From: Vulcanimicrobiota bacterium
GTDB taxonomy: Bacteria > Vulcanimicrobiota > Vulcanimicrobiia > Vulcanimicrobiales > Vulcanimicrobiaceae
Direction: 5' to 3'
Length of the DNA stretch: 24,902 nt
Assembly: GCA_019245275.1 (NCBI GenBank)
Contig: JAFARW010000018.1
Location: 1-24,902 of the forward strand
Shown here in pieces: positions 14,714-21,665 of this stretch. The stretch's first letter is position 1; each line of letters starts with the position of its first letter. The translations under genes and the position numbers were made by a program. The notes under the pieces are model-generated. The model did no database searches and was not told where the DNA came from. It saw only the letters and a list, made by a program, of their open reading frames with translations.

Positions 14714-15691
14714 ATGGCACTAACGTGGGGAGCGGTAATCGTTGCGGCGGGTAAGGGGACGCGCTTCGGCCGGCCTAAGCAGCTCGAAGAGGTTGCCGGC
14801 GCGCCGCTCGTCGCGTGGTCGATGCGAACGCTCGCGATGATGCCCGAAATCTCTGATCTCGCGGTCGCAACGGAGCCGGATCTGATCGAGCCGATGAAGA
14901 CGCTTGCCGCCTCCATTGCCGGCGAGAAGCCGGTCGTCGTCGTGCCCGGCGGCGAGTCGCGTCAAGGGAGCGCGCACGCCGGTCTTGAGGCGCTCCCCGA
15001 ACGTTGCGAGGGCGTTTTGATCCACGACGGCGCGCGCCCGCTTGTTTTAGCGAGTGACGTGCGCAACGCGATGGCAATCGTGCAGGATGGACGCGCGGCG
15101 ATCTTGGGAACGCCGGTCGTCGACACGATCAAGGTCGTTGAGACGAAACGCTCGCAAGTCGTTCGTACGCTCGACCGCGAGGAGTTGTGGTCGGCGCAGA
15201 CGCCGCAGCTTGCGACGCGTCACGATCTGCAGAAGGCGCACATCGAAGCCCTCAAAGTGGACCTGCCGGCATCGGACGACGCGACGTTGTTGGAACGCCT
15301 CGGCTTGGAAGTGATCATGGTCTCCGGCTCGCCGGATAACTTCAAAGTTACGCATCCCGAGGATCTCGCACGCGCCGCGTATCTGCTGCGCGAACGCGCG
15401 CCGATCACTTCGGAACTTGAAGAGATCGTGTTGCTCGAGGCATTCGTGCCTGAGGATTCGGTGGATGCCATTTGTGCCGAGATCGAACGGGTCGAAGGCA
15501 AAGTTGATGGCATCGATCGCGATCTTCCGGCCGGAGTTGCGGTGCGCGCGTACATTCCATCGGAAAGAGTGAGCGAACTTGCCGCGAGCTTCGATCGGCT
15601 AGCCGGACGCGACGCGACTTACACGACGCATTTCGCGCACTTTGCGCCGCGTGCCGCGAGCGCACGGTTCGCCGGCGCATCGGCCGGATAG
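14714..15691 (+). CDS. ispD: IspD (MEP cytidylyltransferase) fused to an EF-G domain V-like C-terminal domain
   Basis: IspD joins CTP and 2-C-methyl-D-erythritol 4-phosphate in the MEP isoprenoid pathway. Residues 1-230 hold the full enzyme: AAGKGTRFGRPKQ (11-23), HDGARP (104-109), WSAQTPQ (159-165), SDDAT (187-191) and NFKVTHPEDL (209-218). Normal IspD ends near 230. Here about 95 further residues follow. Residues 236-313 match the pattern of translation factor EF-G domain V: L-E at the start, V-PE-(x)n-I-x-R-x-x-G-K-x-x-G, a central V-x-A-x-I-P, and an end GRDATYTTHFAHFAP that parallels G-R-A-x-Y-T-M-x-F-x-H-Y-x-P of EF-G. The fusion is in frame without signs of decay. Catalysis should be intact; the added domain's role is unknown. 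ispF follows after 6 bases. Confidence 0.95.
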   Translation: MALTWGAVIVAAGKGTRFGRPKQLEEVAGAPLVAWSMRTLAMMPEISDLAVATEPDLIEPMKTLAASIAGEKPVVVVPGGESRQGSAHAGLEALPERCEGVLIHDGARPLVLASDVRNAMAIVQDGRAAILGTPVVDTIKVVETKRSQVVRTLDREELWSAQTPQLATRHDLQKAHIEALKVDLPASDDATLLERLGLEVIMVSGSPDNFKVTHPEDLARAAYLLRERAPITSELEEIVLLEAFVPEDSVDAICAEIERVEGKVDGIDRDLPAGVAVRAYIPSERVSELAASFDRLAGRDATYTTHFAHFAPRAASARFAGASAG

Positions 15692-15697
15692 CGATTC

Positions 15698-16165
15698 ATG
15701 CGAATCGGACACGGCTTCGACGCGCATCGGCTCGTCGAGGGGCGCAAGCTCATCCTCGGCGGAATCGAAATCCCCTTCGATCGCGGTGTTCTCGGCCACT
15801 CCGATGGCGATGCGCTCTGCCATGCGATTGCGGATGCGATCCTCGGCGCGGCGGCGCTCGGGGATCTCGGCAAATATTTTCCCGATAGCGATGCCAAATG
15901 GAAAGATGCGCGATCGACTGAGTTGCTGCGCGTCTGCGCGGGCAAGATCCGAGATGCGGGCTTAGCCATCGCGAACGTCGATAGCACGATCGTCTTGGAG
16001 CAGCCAAAACTAGCGCCGCATATCTTACTCATGCGCGCGAATGTTGCAGCTGCGCTCGATGTATCGCCGTCGATGGTCAGCATCAAGGCGAAGACGAGCG
16101 AAGGGCTCGGTTTTACGGGCGATGGGAGCGGCGTCGTCGCGTTTGCGGTCGCGGTAGTGCAGTGA
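15698..16165 (+). CDS. ispF: 2-C-methyl-D-erythritol 2,4-cyclodiphosphate synthase
   Basis: IspF cyclises the CDP-methylerythritol phosphate intermediate to MEcPP, two steps after IspD. The 155-residue protein has normal length and shows GHGFDAHR with the zinc ligands Asp8 and His10, LGHSDGDAL with the third zinc ligand His42, YFPDSDAKWK, and the signature SIKAKTSEGLGFTG. It follows ispD directly, as in many bacteria, and overlaps the next gene by GTGA. Confidence 0.97.
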   Translation: MRIGHGFDAHRLVEGRKLILGGIEIPFDRGVLGHSDGDALCHAIADAILGAAALGDLGKYFPDSDAKWKDARSTELLRVCAGKIRDAGLAIANVDSTIVLEQPKLAPHILLMRANVAAALDVSPSMVSIKAKTSEGLGFTGDGSGVVAFAVAVVQ

Positions 16166-16722
16166 ACGGTAACAGGTCAATTTCGCGCGATCAGCTCGCG
16201 CAGGCAATGCAGGAAGCGCGGCTGCTTGAGACGCCGCCACCTGATGCGGCGCTGCGCTGGATTGACACTTTTTTGAGCGCGTACGGTTCGCAAACGTCGT
16301 CAGCGGATGAGGCGCTGCAGCGCGTGCGCTCGCTGCGCGCTGAAGCTGTTCTGGTCCCGGCATTAGAACTCGAGCGATTGCGTTCGCGCGACGTGCTCTT
16401 CTTTCTGGACGCCGTCGGTCAATATGTAGACGACCAGCCCGAGCTACGCGATCTGCCACTCGAGCACGACTTGCGCGAAATCGCTGCCGAGTTTGGATTG
16501 CCGGCTGATGCGGCGCGGGATGCGGTCCGGATGGCGCTGACCGGAGAGGCCCAGGGGCCGCCGCTCGAGTTGATCTTCCCGCTCCTCGGACACGACCGAA
16601 TTCTGATTCGGATCGGCGCCATCTCGTCGCGATTGTTGCATGGCCGCGGCCTCGAGCCGATTAAGTACGGTCCGGACGGGAAGCCGTTCGAGCCGCTGCG
16701 CGGCGCGAAGCCTCCTTCGTAA
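16162..16722 (+). CDS. Standalone glutamyl-tRNA synthetase anticodon-binding (C-terminal) domain protein
   Basis: The 186-residue protein resembles only the C-terminal cage domain of GltX. The best part is LREIAAEFGLPADAARDAVR, then MALTGEAQGPP, then LIFPLLGHDRILIRI. This parallels the end of bacterial GluRS (R-x-A-x-T-G, S/P-x-L, G-K-x-R-x-x-x-R-I). No HIGH or KMSKS motif is present, and none could be: the GTG start overlaps the intact ispF stop (GTGA, 16162-16165). In Firmicutes gltX lies exactly here, between ispF and cysE, so this appears to be gltX reduced to its tRNA-binding part. The frame is clean, with no internal stop. Possible roles are tRNA-Glu binding in trans with a separate catalytic GluRS, or a new RNA-binding job. 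A proline/glycine-rich tail of about 25 residues is extra. Confidence 0.8.
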   Translation: MNGNRSISRDQLAQAMQEARLLETPPPDAALRWIDTFLSAYGSQTSSADEALQRVRSLRAEAVLVPALELERLRSRDVLFFLDAVGQYVDDQPELRDLPLEHDLREIAAEFGLPADAARDAVRMALTGEAQGPPLELIFPLLGHDRILIRIGAISSRLLHGRGLEPIKYGPDGKPFEPLRGAKPPS

Positions 16723-16779
16723 GCGTACATAGGCAACTCTCGACGCAGAATCGCCGGTTACGGTAGAAGTACGGAAGAG

Positions 16780-17451
16780 ATGAAGAACCCGCTGCGCACG
16801 TTTTTGGCCGATCTCGGTGCACCGCTCGCACGCGACCCAGCGGCGCGCGGTCGCCTTGACGTGCTGCTATCGTATCCGGGCTTCCATGCGATCACAGCGC
16901 ATCGCCTAATTCATGCGCTCTATCGCACCGGTCTGCCGCTTCTGCCGCGCTTTCTTGCGCATATCAATCGCTTCATCACAGGCATCGAGATCCACCCGGC
17001 GGCGCGCATTGGCTCGGGGCTCTTTATCGATCATGGAATGGGCGTCGTCATCGGCGAGACTTCCGAGATCGGCGAAGGCGTTACGCTTTATCAAGGTGTG
17101 ACGTTGGGCGGCGTGAGCTTGCAGCACGGCAAACGGCATCCGACACTGCGCGACCGTGTGACGGTGGGCGTCAACGCTGCGGTGCTCGGTGCAATCACGG
17201 TTGGCGAAAACTCGCGCGTCGGCGCCGGTTCGGTTGTCGTCAAGGATGTGCCCGCAAATGCAACCGTTGTCGGTATTCCGGCCCGCGTCGTCTTGCAAGA
17301 TGGCCGGCCGGTGCACGGGGTCTCGACGCGACCGCAAGTGGACATGCCCGATCCGAATGCGCAGTTGATTTCCGACCTGAGTGGCCGCGTCGAGGAGTTG
17401 GAGCGGCGCCTCACCGAGCTGACGCGGATGAATGTCCCTAAAGCTATATAA
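16780..17451 (+). CDS. cysE: Serine O-acetyltransferase (short, EpsC-type CysE)
   Basis: The enzyme makes O-acetylserine from serine and acetyl-CoA, the first step of cysteine synthesis. The 223-residue protein is the short form lacking the long N-terminal domain of the E. coli enzyme. It has a left-handed beta-helix of hexapeptide repeats: GIEIHPAARIGSGLFIDHG with the catalytic His, GVVIGETSEIGEGVTLYQGV, GKRHPTL, and VVGIPARVV. A short coiled-coil tail (VEELERRLTEL) follows. ATG 16780 is preceded by GGAAG. It overlaps cysS by 20 bases, so cysteine supply and cysteine charging are coupled, as in the Bacillus cysE-cysS pair. Confidence 0.96.
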   Translation: MKNPLRTFLADLGAPLARDPAARGRLDVLLSYPGFHAITAHRLIHALYRTGLPLLPRFLAHINRFITGIEIHPAARIGSGLFIDHGMGVVIGETSEIGEGVTLYQGVTLGGVSLQHGKRHPTLRDRVTVGVNAAVLGAITVGENSRVGAGSVVVKDVPANATVVGIPARVVLQDGRPVHGVSTRPQVDMPDPNAQLISDLSGRVEELERRLTELTRMNVPKAI

Positions 17452-18901
17452 CACTCGCACCCGCTCGGTCGAACCATTTGAGCCGGTAGCGCCGCCGGTA
17501 GCGTCATTGTATGTCTGCGGGCTCACGCCGAGCGCCGAAACGCACATCGGTCACGCGCGGACATATCTTTTGTTCGATGTTTTGCGCCGCTACCTGACGC
17601 ATCTCGGCTATGACGTTCGTTACGTTCAGAACGTCACGGACATCGACGATCGCAGCATCGCCGCGGCGACCGAAACGGGTCAAGATTGGCGCGAGATCGT
17701 CGCCCGGTACTACGCTTCTTTCAAGAATTCAATGGAGAAGCTGGGCGTTTTGCCGTTGGATCCGGCGTGTGAGCCGCGCGCCACGGAGTATGTGCCGCAG
17801 ATCATCGAGATGATCGGCGAACTGATCGAACGCGGCTTTGCGTATGCGTCGAAAGACGGCGTCTACTATCGTGTCTCGCGCTTCCCCGACTACGGCAAGC
17901 TTTCTAACCGCAATTTATCCGAACTTGAAGCCGGTGCGCGGATCGAAGTCGATGAGTTCAAAGAAGATCCGCTCGATTTCGCCCTGTGGAAATTTGCGAA
18001 ACCCGGCGAGCCGTCGTGGGCGTCGCCGTGGGGTGCGGGACGGCCTGGTTGGCATATCGAGTGCTCGGCGATGGCGCGTGAGTTGCTTGGCGACCAATTC
18101 GATCTGCATGGCGGCGGCGCGGACCTGATCTTCCCGCACCATGAAAATGAGATCGCACAGAGCGAGCCCGTTATTCACAAGCATCCGATGGCGAATTTCT
18201 GGGTTCATGGCGGCATCTTGCTCTCCGAGAGCCGCAAGATGTCGAAATCGCTTGGTAACTTCGAGCCGCTCTACGAGTTGCTCGATCGCCACGACCCGCA
18301 AGCGATACGCCTGCTCTTCCTCCAAACCGGTTACAGCAAGGTGATGAACTTTCGCGAGGAGGCGATTGGGGCCGCAGATGCGACGCTGCAAACGCTGCGC
18401 GACAACTTTCGCATGCTTGCCGATAAAGCAACGGAGCCGAAATCACTTGAAGAGGCGCGTCGATCGTTCAGCGAGTTTAACAGCGCTGTCGAAGCGGCCC
18501 TTGACGATGACATGAATACGGCTTCCGCACTCCGCGAAGTGCTGAGCTTCGCTTCGAGCGCGCGAAACTTTGAAGCTGTGCGCTCTGGCCCAGCGCTTAG
18601 GATACTGGAATACTGGCTGACGATTCTTGGACTTGAACCCAGCGAAGCGTGGCTCAAGAAGCGGGTTCCGAAGTTGCCCTCCGATTTTGTCGAGTGCTTG
18701 AAGAAACAACTCGACGGCGCCGTAACGCTTGCGAACGCAGCTTCCGCGGCGGACGCGATCCAGATCGTTATCGATGAACGCAAAAAGGCGCGTTCCGAAC
18801 GACGTTGGAACGAATCGGATCGCCTGCGTGACGCGCTCGCACACTGCGGTGTGTCGCTCGAAGACACCCGAGAGGGGACGACGTGGACCGTCGCCGGTTG
18901 A
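17432..18901 (+). CDS. cysS: Cysteinyl-tRNA synthetase
   Basis: CysS charges tRNA-Cys. The 489-residue class I synthetase shows LYVCGLTP with the zinc-ligand Cys, the HIGH motif in THIGHART, RYVQNVTDIDD, GRPGWHIECSAMA with a further zinc Cys, HGGGADLIFPHHENEIAQ, and KMSKSLGN. The DALR/anticodon region follows. The signature loop reads CGLTPSAETHIGH rather than the common CGPTVYDYAHIGH, which recalls mycothiol ligase MshC. However, length, the KMSKSLGN motif and the gene neighbourhood fit CysS. It overlaps cysE upstream and rlmB downstream. Confidence 0.96.
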   Translation: MSLKLYNTRTRSVEPFEPVAPPVASLYVCGLTPSAETHIGHARTYLLFDVLRRYLTHLGYDVRYVQNVTDIDDRSIAAATETGQDWREIVARYYASFKNSMEKLGVLPLDPACEPRATEYVPQIIEMIGELIERGFAYASKDGVYYRVSRFPDYGKLSNRNLSELEAGARIEVDEFKEDPLDFALWKFAKPGEPSWASPWGAGRPGWHIECSAMARELLGDQFDLHGGGADLIFPHHENEIAQSEPVIHKHPMANFWVHGGILLSESRKMSKSLGNFEPLYELLDRHDPQAIRLLFLQTGYSKVMNFREEAIGAADATLQTLRDNFRMLADKATEPKSLEEARRSFSEFNSAVEAALDDDMNTASALREVLSFASSARNFEAVRSGPALRILEYWLTILGLEPSEAWLKKRVPKLPSDFVECLKKQLDGAVTLANAASAADAIQIVIDERKKARSERRWNESDRLRDALAHCGVSLEDTREGTTWTVAG

Positions 18902-19770
18902 GGCGGCGGCAGTGGAATCGAGCTGCGCTCGACGATGTGATTTACGGCGTGCATGCGGTTGGCGAAGCGCTTGCCGCGGGCGAGTCGCTTGCGAGCGTTC
19001 ATGTCGGCAAAGATCGTGGGCGGGATGCCGGAGTTCGTACTATTGTTGCGCAGGCCTCATCGCGCAACATACCGGTGCGTTTCGAGGAACCGCCGTACTT
19101 CTCACAATTTCCGTATAAGGCGCACCAGCGCGTCGTCGCCTTCGGACCGCCATTCGAATACGCGAGCATTGAAGACATTGTGCACGCGAGATGCAGCGAG
19201 CCGCTGCTCGTCGTCGTGCTCGACCACATCACCGATCCGCATAACACCGGGGCGATCTTACGGACCGCCGAGGCGGCGGGTGCGCACGGCGCGGCCATCC
19301 CCGATCGACGCGCCGCCGCGGTGAACCCGACGGTACGAAAGGCGGCAGCGGGTGCGTCCGCCCACTTGCCGATCGCGCGGGTCACAAACGTGGCGCAAAC
19401 CCTGCGTAACCTAAAGAAGAACGGCGTCTGGATCGTTGGCGCGCATGCCGGCGACGAGAGCGGCGCGATGCCGTACTCGCAAGCTGATTGGCGACGCGAC
19501 GTTGCGCTCGTGATTGGTGCGGAAGATACGGGGCTTTCGCGCGTGGCGCGCAGCGAATGCGATGAGCTGGTTCACATCCCGATGCACGGCAAAGTGCAAT
19601 CGCTCAACGCGTCGGTTGCGGCAGCGATTTTGCTGTATGAAGCGGTGAGGCAGCGAGCCGGTTCAGGCAAGGGACCGCTGCCTGCCGAGCAGCCCGAGCG
19701 GGCTGTGGAAAAGGGCGAAAAACAACGAGTTTTCGCCTTGACGCGCAAGGGGCGTCCTCCTTATACTTAA
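18883..19770 (+). CDS. rlmB: 23S rRNA 2'-O-ribose methyltransferase, RlmB/TrmH (SpoU) family
   Basis: The 295-residue protein has an N-terminal substrate-binding domain (IYGVHAVGEAL) and a SPOUT knot domain with the SpoU motifs LDHITDPHNTGAILRTAEA, LVIGAEDTGLS and IPMHGKVQSLNASVA. RlmB methylates a guanosine in domain V of 23S rRNA (G2251 in E. coli). GTG 18883 overlaps cysS by 19 bases; GTG 18937 is an alternative. The mrnC gene normally between cysS and rlmB is missing. A tail of about 35 charged residues after the knot coincides in DNA with a stem-loop (19714-19737) and the sigH promoter, which suggests the tail is constrained by regulation rather than function. Confidence 0.93.
   Translation: MDRRRLRRRQWNRAALDDVIYGVHAVGEALAAGESLASVHVGKDRGRDAGVRTIVAQASSRNIPVRFEEPPYFSQFPYKAHQRVVAFGPPFEYASIEDIVHARCSEPLLVVVLDHITDPHNTGAILRTAEAAGAHGAAIPDRRAAAVNPTVRKAAAGASAHLPIARVTNVAQTLRNLKKNGVWIVGAHAGDESGAMPYSQADWRRDVALVIGAEDTGLSRVARSECDELVHIPMHGKVQSLNASVAAAILLYEAVRQRAGSGKGPLPAEQPERAVEKGEKQRVFALTRKGRPPYT
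19714..19737 (+). other. Stem-loop just upstream of the sigH -35 box
   Basis: GGCGAAAA (19714-19721) pairs perfectly with TTTTCGCC (19730-19737) around an 8-base loop. It lies in the end of rlmB and touches the -35 hexamer. An operator or an attenuation hairpin for rlmB read-through is possible; its function is not shown. Confidence 0.4.
19738..19767 (+). promoter_or_regulatory. Sigma-70-type promoter for sigH
   Basis: TTGACG (19738-19743), an 18-base spacer and TATACT (19762-19767) each match the consensus at 5 of 6 bases. The promoter lies within the last codons of rlmB and would give a leader of about 65 bases before ATG 19842. Confidence 0.65.
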
Positions 19771-19790
19771 CGGCGATGTGCCGAGCTCGA

Positions 19791-19804
19791 CGGGCCCCGG
19801 CCCG
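19791..19804 (+). other. GC hairpin in the sigH leader
   Basis: CGGGC-CCCG-GCCCG forms a 5-bp stem with a 4-base loop, followed by CGATTTTCG. It could be a weak terminator of rlmB read-through or a leader structure of sigH. Confidence 0.35.
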
Positions 19805-19841
19805 CGATTTTCGTCACATCCTCCCCAAGAGGGCACGTTAA

Positions 19842-20489
19842 ATGGCAATGACCCATCCTGTCGCGGATGGACTCGAGTATCACGAGCGAGCAGACGAAGA
19901 CCTTGTATCAACCGCCAAGAGCGGCGATAACCTGGCGATGGAATTCCTGCTCAACAAGTACAAGAATTTCGTACGCATTAAGGCCAAAAGCTACTTCCTG
20001 ATCGGTGCGGACCGCGAGGACATCATCCAAGAGGGCATGATCGGCCTCTACAAAGCCGTGCGCGATTTTAAGGCCGATAAGCTTTCCAGCTTCCGCGCCT
20101 TCGCCGAGCTGTGCATCACCCGCCAGATCATCACGGCGATCAAGACCGCGACCCGTCAAAAGCACATTCCGCTCAACCAGTACGTCTCGCTGAATAAGCC
20201 GATCTACGATGAGGACAGCGAGCGCACGCTGCTGGACGTGATGGCGTCGCAGAAGACCTCGGACCCCGAGGAGCTGGTCATTAATCAGGAAGTCTCGCAA
20301 GACATCAAGGAGCGCATCCAGGAGAATCTCTCCGAGCTGGAATCGCAGGTGCTGCTTTCGTATCTCGAAGGCAAGAGCTACCAGGAGATGGCACGCGACT
20401 TGGGTCGCCACGTCAAGTCGATCGATAACGCGCTGCAGCGCGTCAAGCGGAAAATCGAGAAGAATCTCTCCGAGATCGAGCTACCGTAG
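19842..20489 (+). CDS. sigH: RNA polymerase sigma factor, SigH/Spo0H type
   Basis: The 215-residue sigma-70-family factor matches Bacillus SigH over long stretches. Region 2 includes YFLIGADREDIIQEGMIGLY, then RAFAELCITRQIITAIKTAT, then RQKHIPLN. Region 4 contains LEGKSYQEMARDLGRHVKSI and DNALQRVKRKIEK. ATG 19842 has AGAGGG upstream; ATG 19848 is an alternative. In Firmicutes SigH drives early-stationary, competence and sporulation genes and lies in the same place after rlmB and yacP. No sporulation gene is visible here, so the regulon may be stationary phase or competence. It has its own promoter inside rlmB and ends at a hairpin terminator. Confidence 0.95.
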   Translation: MAMTHPVADGLEYHERADEDLVSTAKSGDNLAMEFLLNKYKNFVRIKAKSYFLIGADREDIIQEGMIGLYKAVRDFKADKLSSFRAFAELCITRQIITAIKTATRQKHIPLNQYVSLNKPIYDEDSERTLLDVMASQKTSDPEELVINQEVSQDIKERIQENLSELESQVLLSYLEGKSYQEMARDLGRHVKSIDNALQRVKRKIEKNLSEIELP

Positions 20490-20514
20490 GCGCTTCGACA
20501 GGCTCAGCGTGACA
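20490..20514 (+). repeat. Short dispersed repeat, copy 1
   Basis: This 25-base element, with core CTTCGACAGGCTCAGCGTG, begins right after the sigH stop. An inverted copy with one central difference (AAGCTC for AGGCTC) lies at 22621-22645. Both copies are followed on their own strand by a hairpin. Similar CTTCGACA-CTCAGCGTGA elements are, as I recall, widespread between genes in many bacteria. Confidence 0.7.
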
Positions 20515-20515
20515 G

Positions 20516-20538
20516 AAGGGCGCCCCGAGGGCGCCCTT
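20516..20538 (+). terminator. Rho-independent-type terminator after sigH
   Basis: A perfect 10-bp stem, AAGGGCGCCC (20516-20525) with GGGCGCCCTT (20529-20538), closes a 3-base CGA loop and leads into TTTC. The U tract is short, so efficiency is uncertain. The next gene starts only 8 bases later. Confidence 0.65.
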
Positions 20539-20546
20539 TCAAGTTT

Positions 20547-21056
20547 ATGGAGTTGTTCACCAAACGCTTGCGGTTACGCAAACTTCGCGTTGAGGACGCA
20601 CCGCTTTTAGTTAGCCTGTATGGCGATCCGGAGGTGCAGAAAACGCTGCCTCAGCCCGAACCGGTAACGGTCGAACGTGAGCGCGCGATCATCGAGCGTC
20701 AGCTGAACGGCCCGTGGACCAAAGAGGGTTCGGGAATGTTTGCCGTTTTTGAAGAGGACGGCGGAGATTTTGTCGGTTGCTGCGGGCATCTGTTTTGGGA
20801 CATCGACGGGGTGCACGAAACGGAAGTCGCCTACGCGATCATGCCGCAACATTGGCGTAAAGGTTACGCGACGGAGGCGGCATTGGCGTTAAAAGAAGAT
20901 GCGTTCAAGCGGCTTGGCGTAAAGCGCGTGATTTCGTTAGTCATGCCCGGAAACGTCGGTTCCGAAAAAGTCGCGCAAAACAACGGCATGCATATCGAAA
21001 AGCAGACCGTGCTCCTAGAGAAGTATCACGTCAACGTGTGGGCGGTTGAGCGCTGA
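20547..21056 (+). CDS. GNAT-family N-acetyltransferase (RimJ/RimL type)
   Basis: The 169-residue protein starts MELFTKRLRLRKL and has the acetyl-CoA loop WRKGYATEAALAL and NVGSEKVAQNNGM, typical of RimJ/RimL-like acetyltransferases that modify ribosomal protein N-termini or small amines. The substrate is not readable. It opens an accessory block directly after the sigH terminator, with only 8 bases between, so it may depend on read-through or a promoter inside the terminator region. It converges on the DUF4760-like pair. Confidence 0.9.
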   Translation: MELFTKRLRLRKLRVEDAPLLVSLYGDPEVQKTLPQPEPVTVERERAIIERQLNGPWTKEGSGMFAVFEEDGGDFVGCCGHLFWDIDGVHETEVAYAIMPQHWRKGYATEAALALKEDAFKRLGVKRVISLVMPGNVGSEKVAQNNGMHIEKQTVLLEKYHVNVWAVER

Positions 21057-21059
21057 CTC

Positions 21060-21665
21060 CTAACCGGTGATATTTGCGGCGTCGTCGCGCTTGCTTACTG
21101 CCGCAGTGACTTCTGGCCAAAGCGCCGGCATTACCTCGCGAGTTGCGCGCGTCGGATAGTTACCGTCGGGGTGTTGATCGTGCCACGCCTTCGATATCGT
21201 GACGAGGTATTCGAAATTTTCCCACAGAGCGGGCTGGTCGTGTATCGTCCGCAAGTTGATGACGAGAGGCGCAATCGCTTCCCAACATATCAGGACGTTG
21301 TAAGACCACAGATCGCAAAACAACCTCGGCTCGATGATGCCGTGCTTTATGAACATGCCGCACTGCTCGAAGAAATCCGCCATGGTCGCCGCCGGCGTCA
21401 GCTCTTTGATCGCGGGAATCCGAGTGCCGGCTGCAATCTGGTGGCGGATCAGATTGTCGTTCAGCAGATCCGGTAGGCTCTTGTGCACGAACTCAGCGCT
21501 GCTTCGGAAGTATTCGGATTCAATCGTTTCCCGCAGCTCGTTTAGCGCTGCGATCTGGTTGCTGCTGCGCATATGGCGTAGTTGAACCAGCGCGGCGACC
21601 GCCGTCGCGGCGATTACGACAAACGTCCCGATCGAAGCAATCGCGGCAAGCCACTCAGGCGTCAT
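21060..21665 (-). CDS. DUF4760-like membrane-anchored protein, copy B
   Basis: The 201-residue protein has one N-terminal membrane segment (about 5-27), a short QLRHMRSSNQ stretch, then a helical cytoplasmic region with the conserved end ALWENFEYLV. It is paralogous to the gene directly upstream on the same strand: both start MTPEW and align along their whole length. Its ATG lies 11 bases inside the end of that gene, so translation is coupled. The pattern resembles DUF4760 proteins, whose function is unknown; the family name is from memory. Confidence 0.82.
   Translation of the reverse strand: MTPEWLAAIASIGTFVVIAATAVAALVQLRHMRSSNQIAALNELRETIESEYFRSSAEFVHKSLPDLLNDNLIRHQIAAGTRIPAIKELTPAATMADFFEQCGMFIKHGIIEPRLFCDLWSYNVLICWEAIAPLVINLRTIHDQPALWENFEYLVTISKAWHDQHPDGNYPTRATREVMPALWPEVTAAVSKRDDAANITG

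Noticed and set aside
16162..16722. gltX truncated by a sequencing frameshift
   Set aside because: The upstream ispF is complete and abuts this gene, so no missing catalytic domain can be hidden in another frame.
17432..18901. Mycothiol ligase MshC instead of CysS, because of CGLTP near the N-terminus
   Set aside because: Length (489), KMSKSLGN, the C-terminal region and the cysE neighbour all fit CysS.
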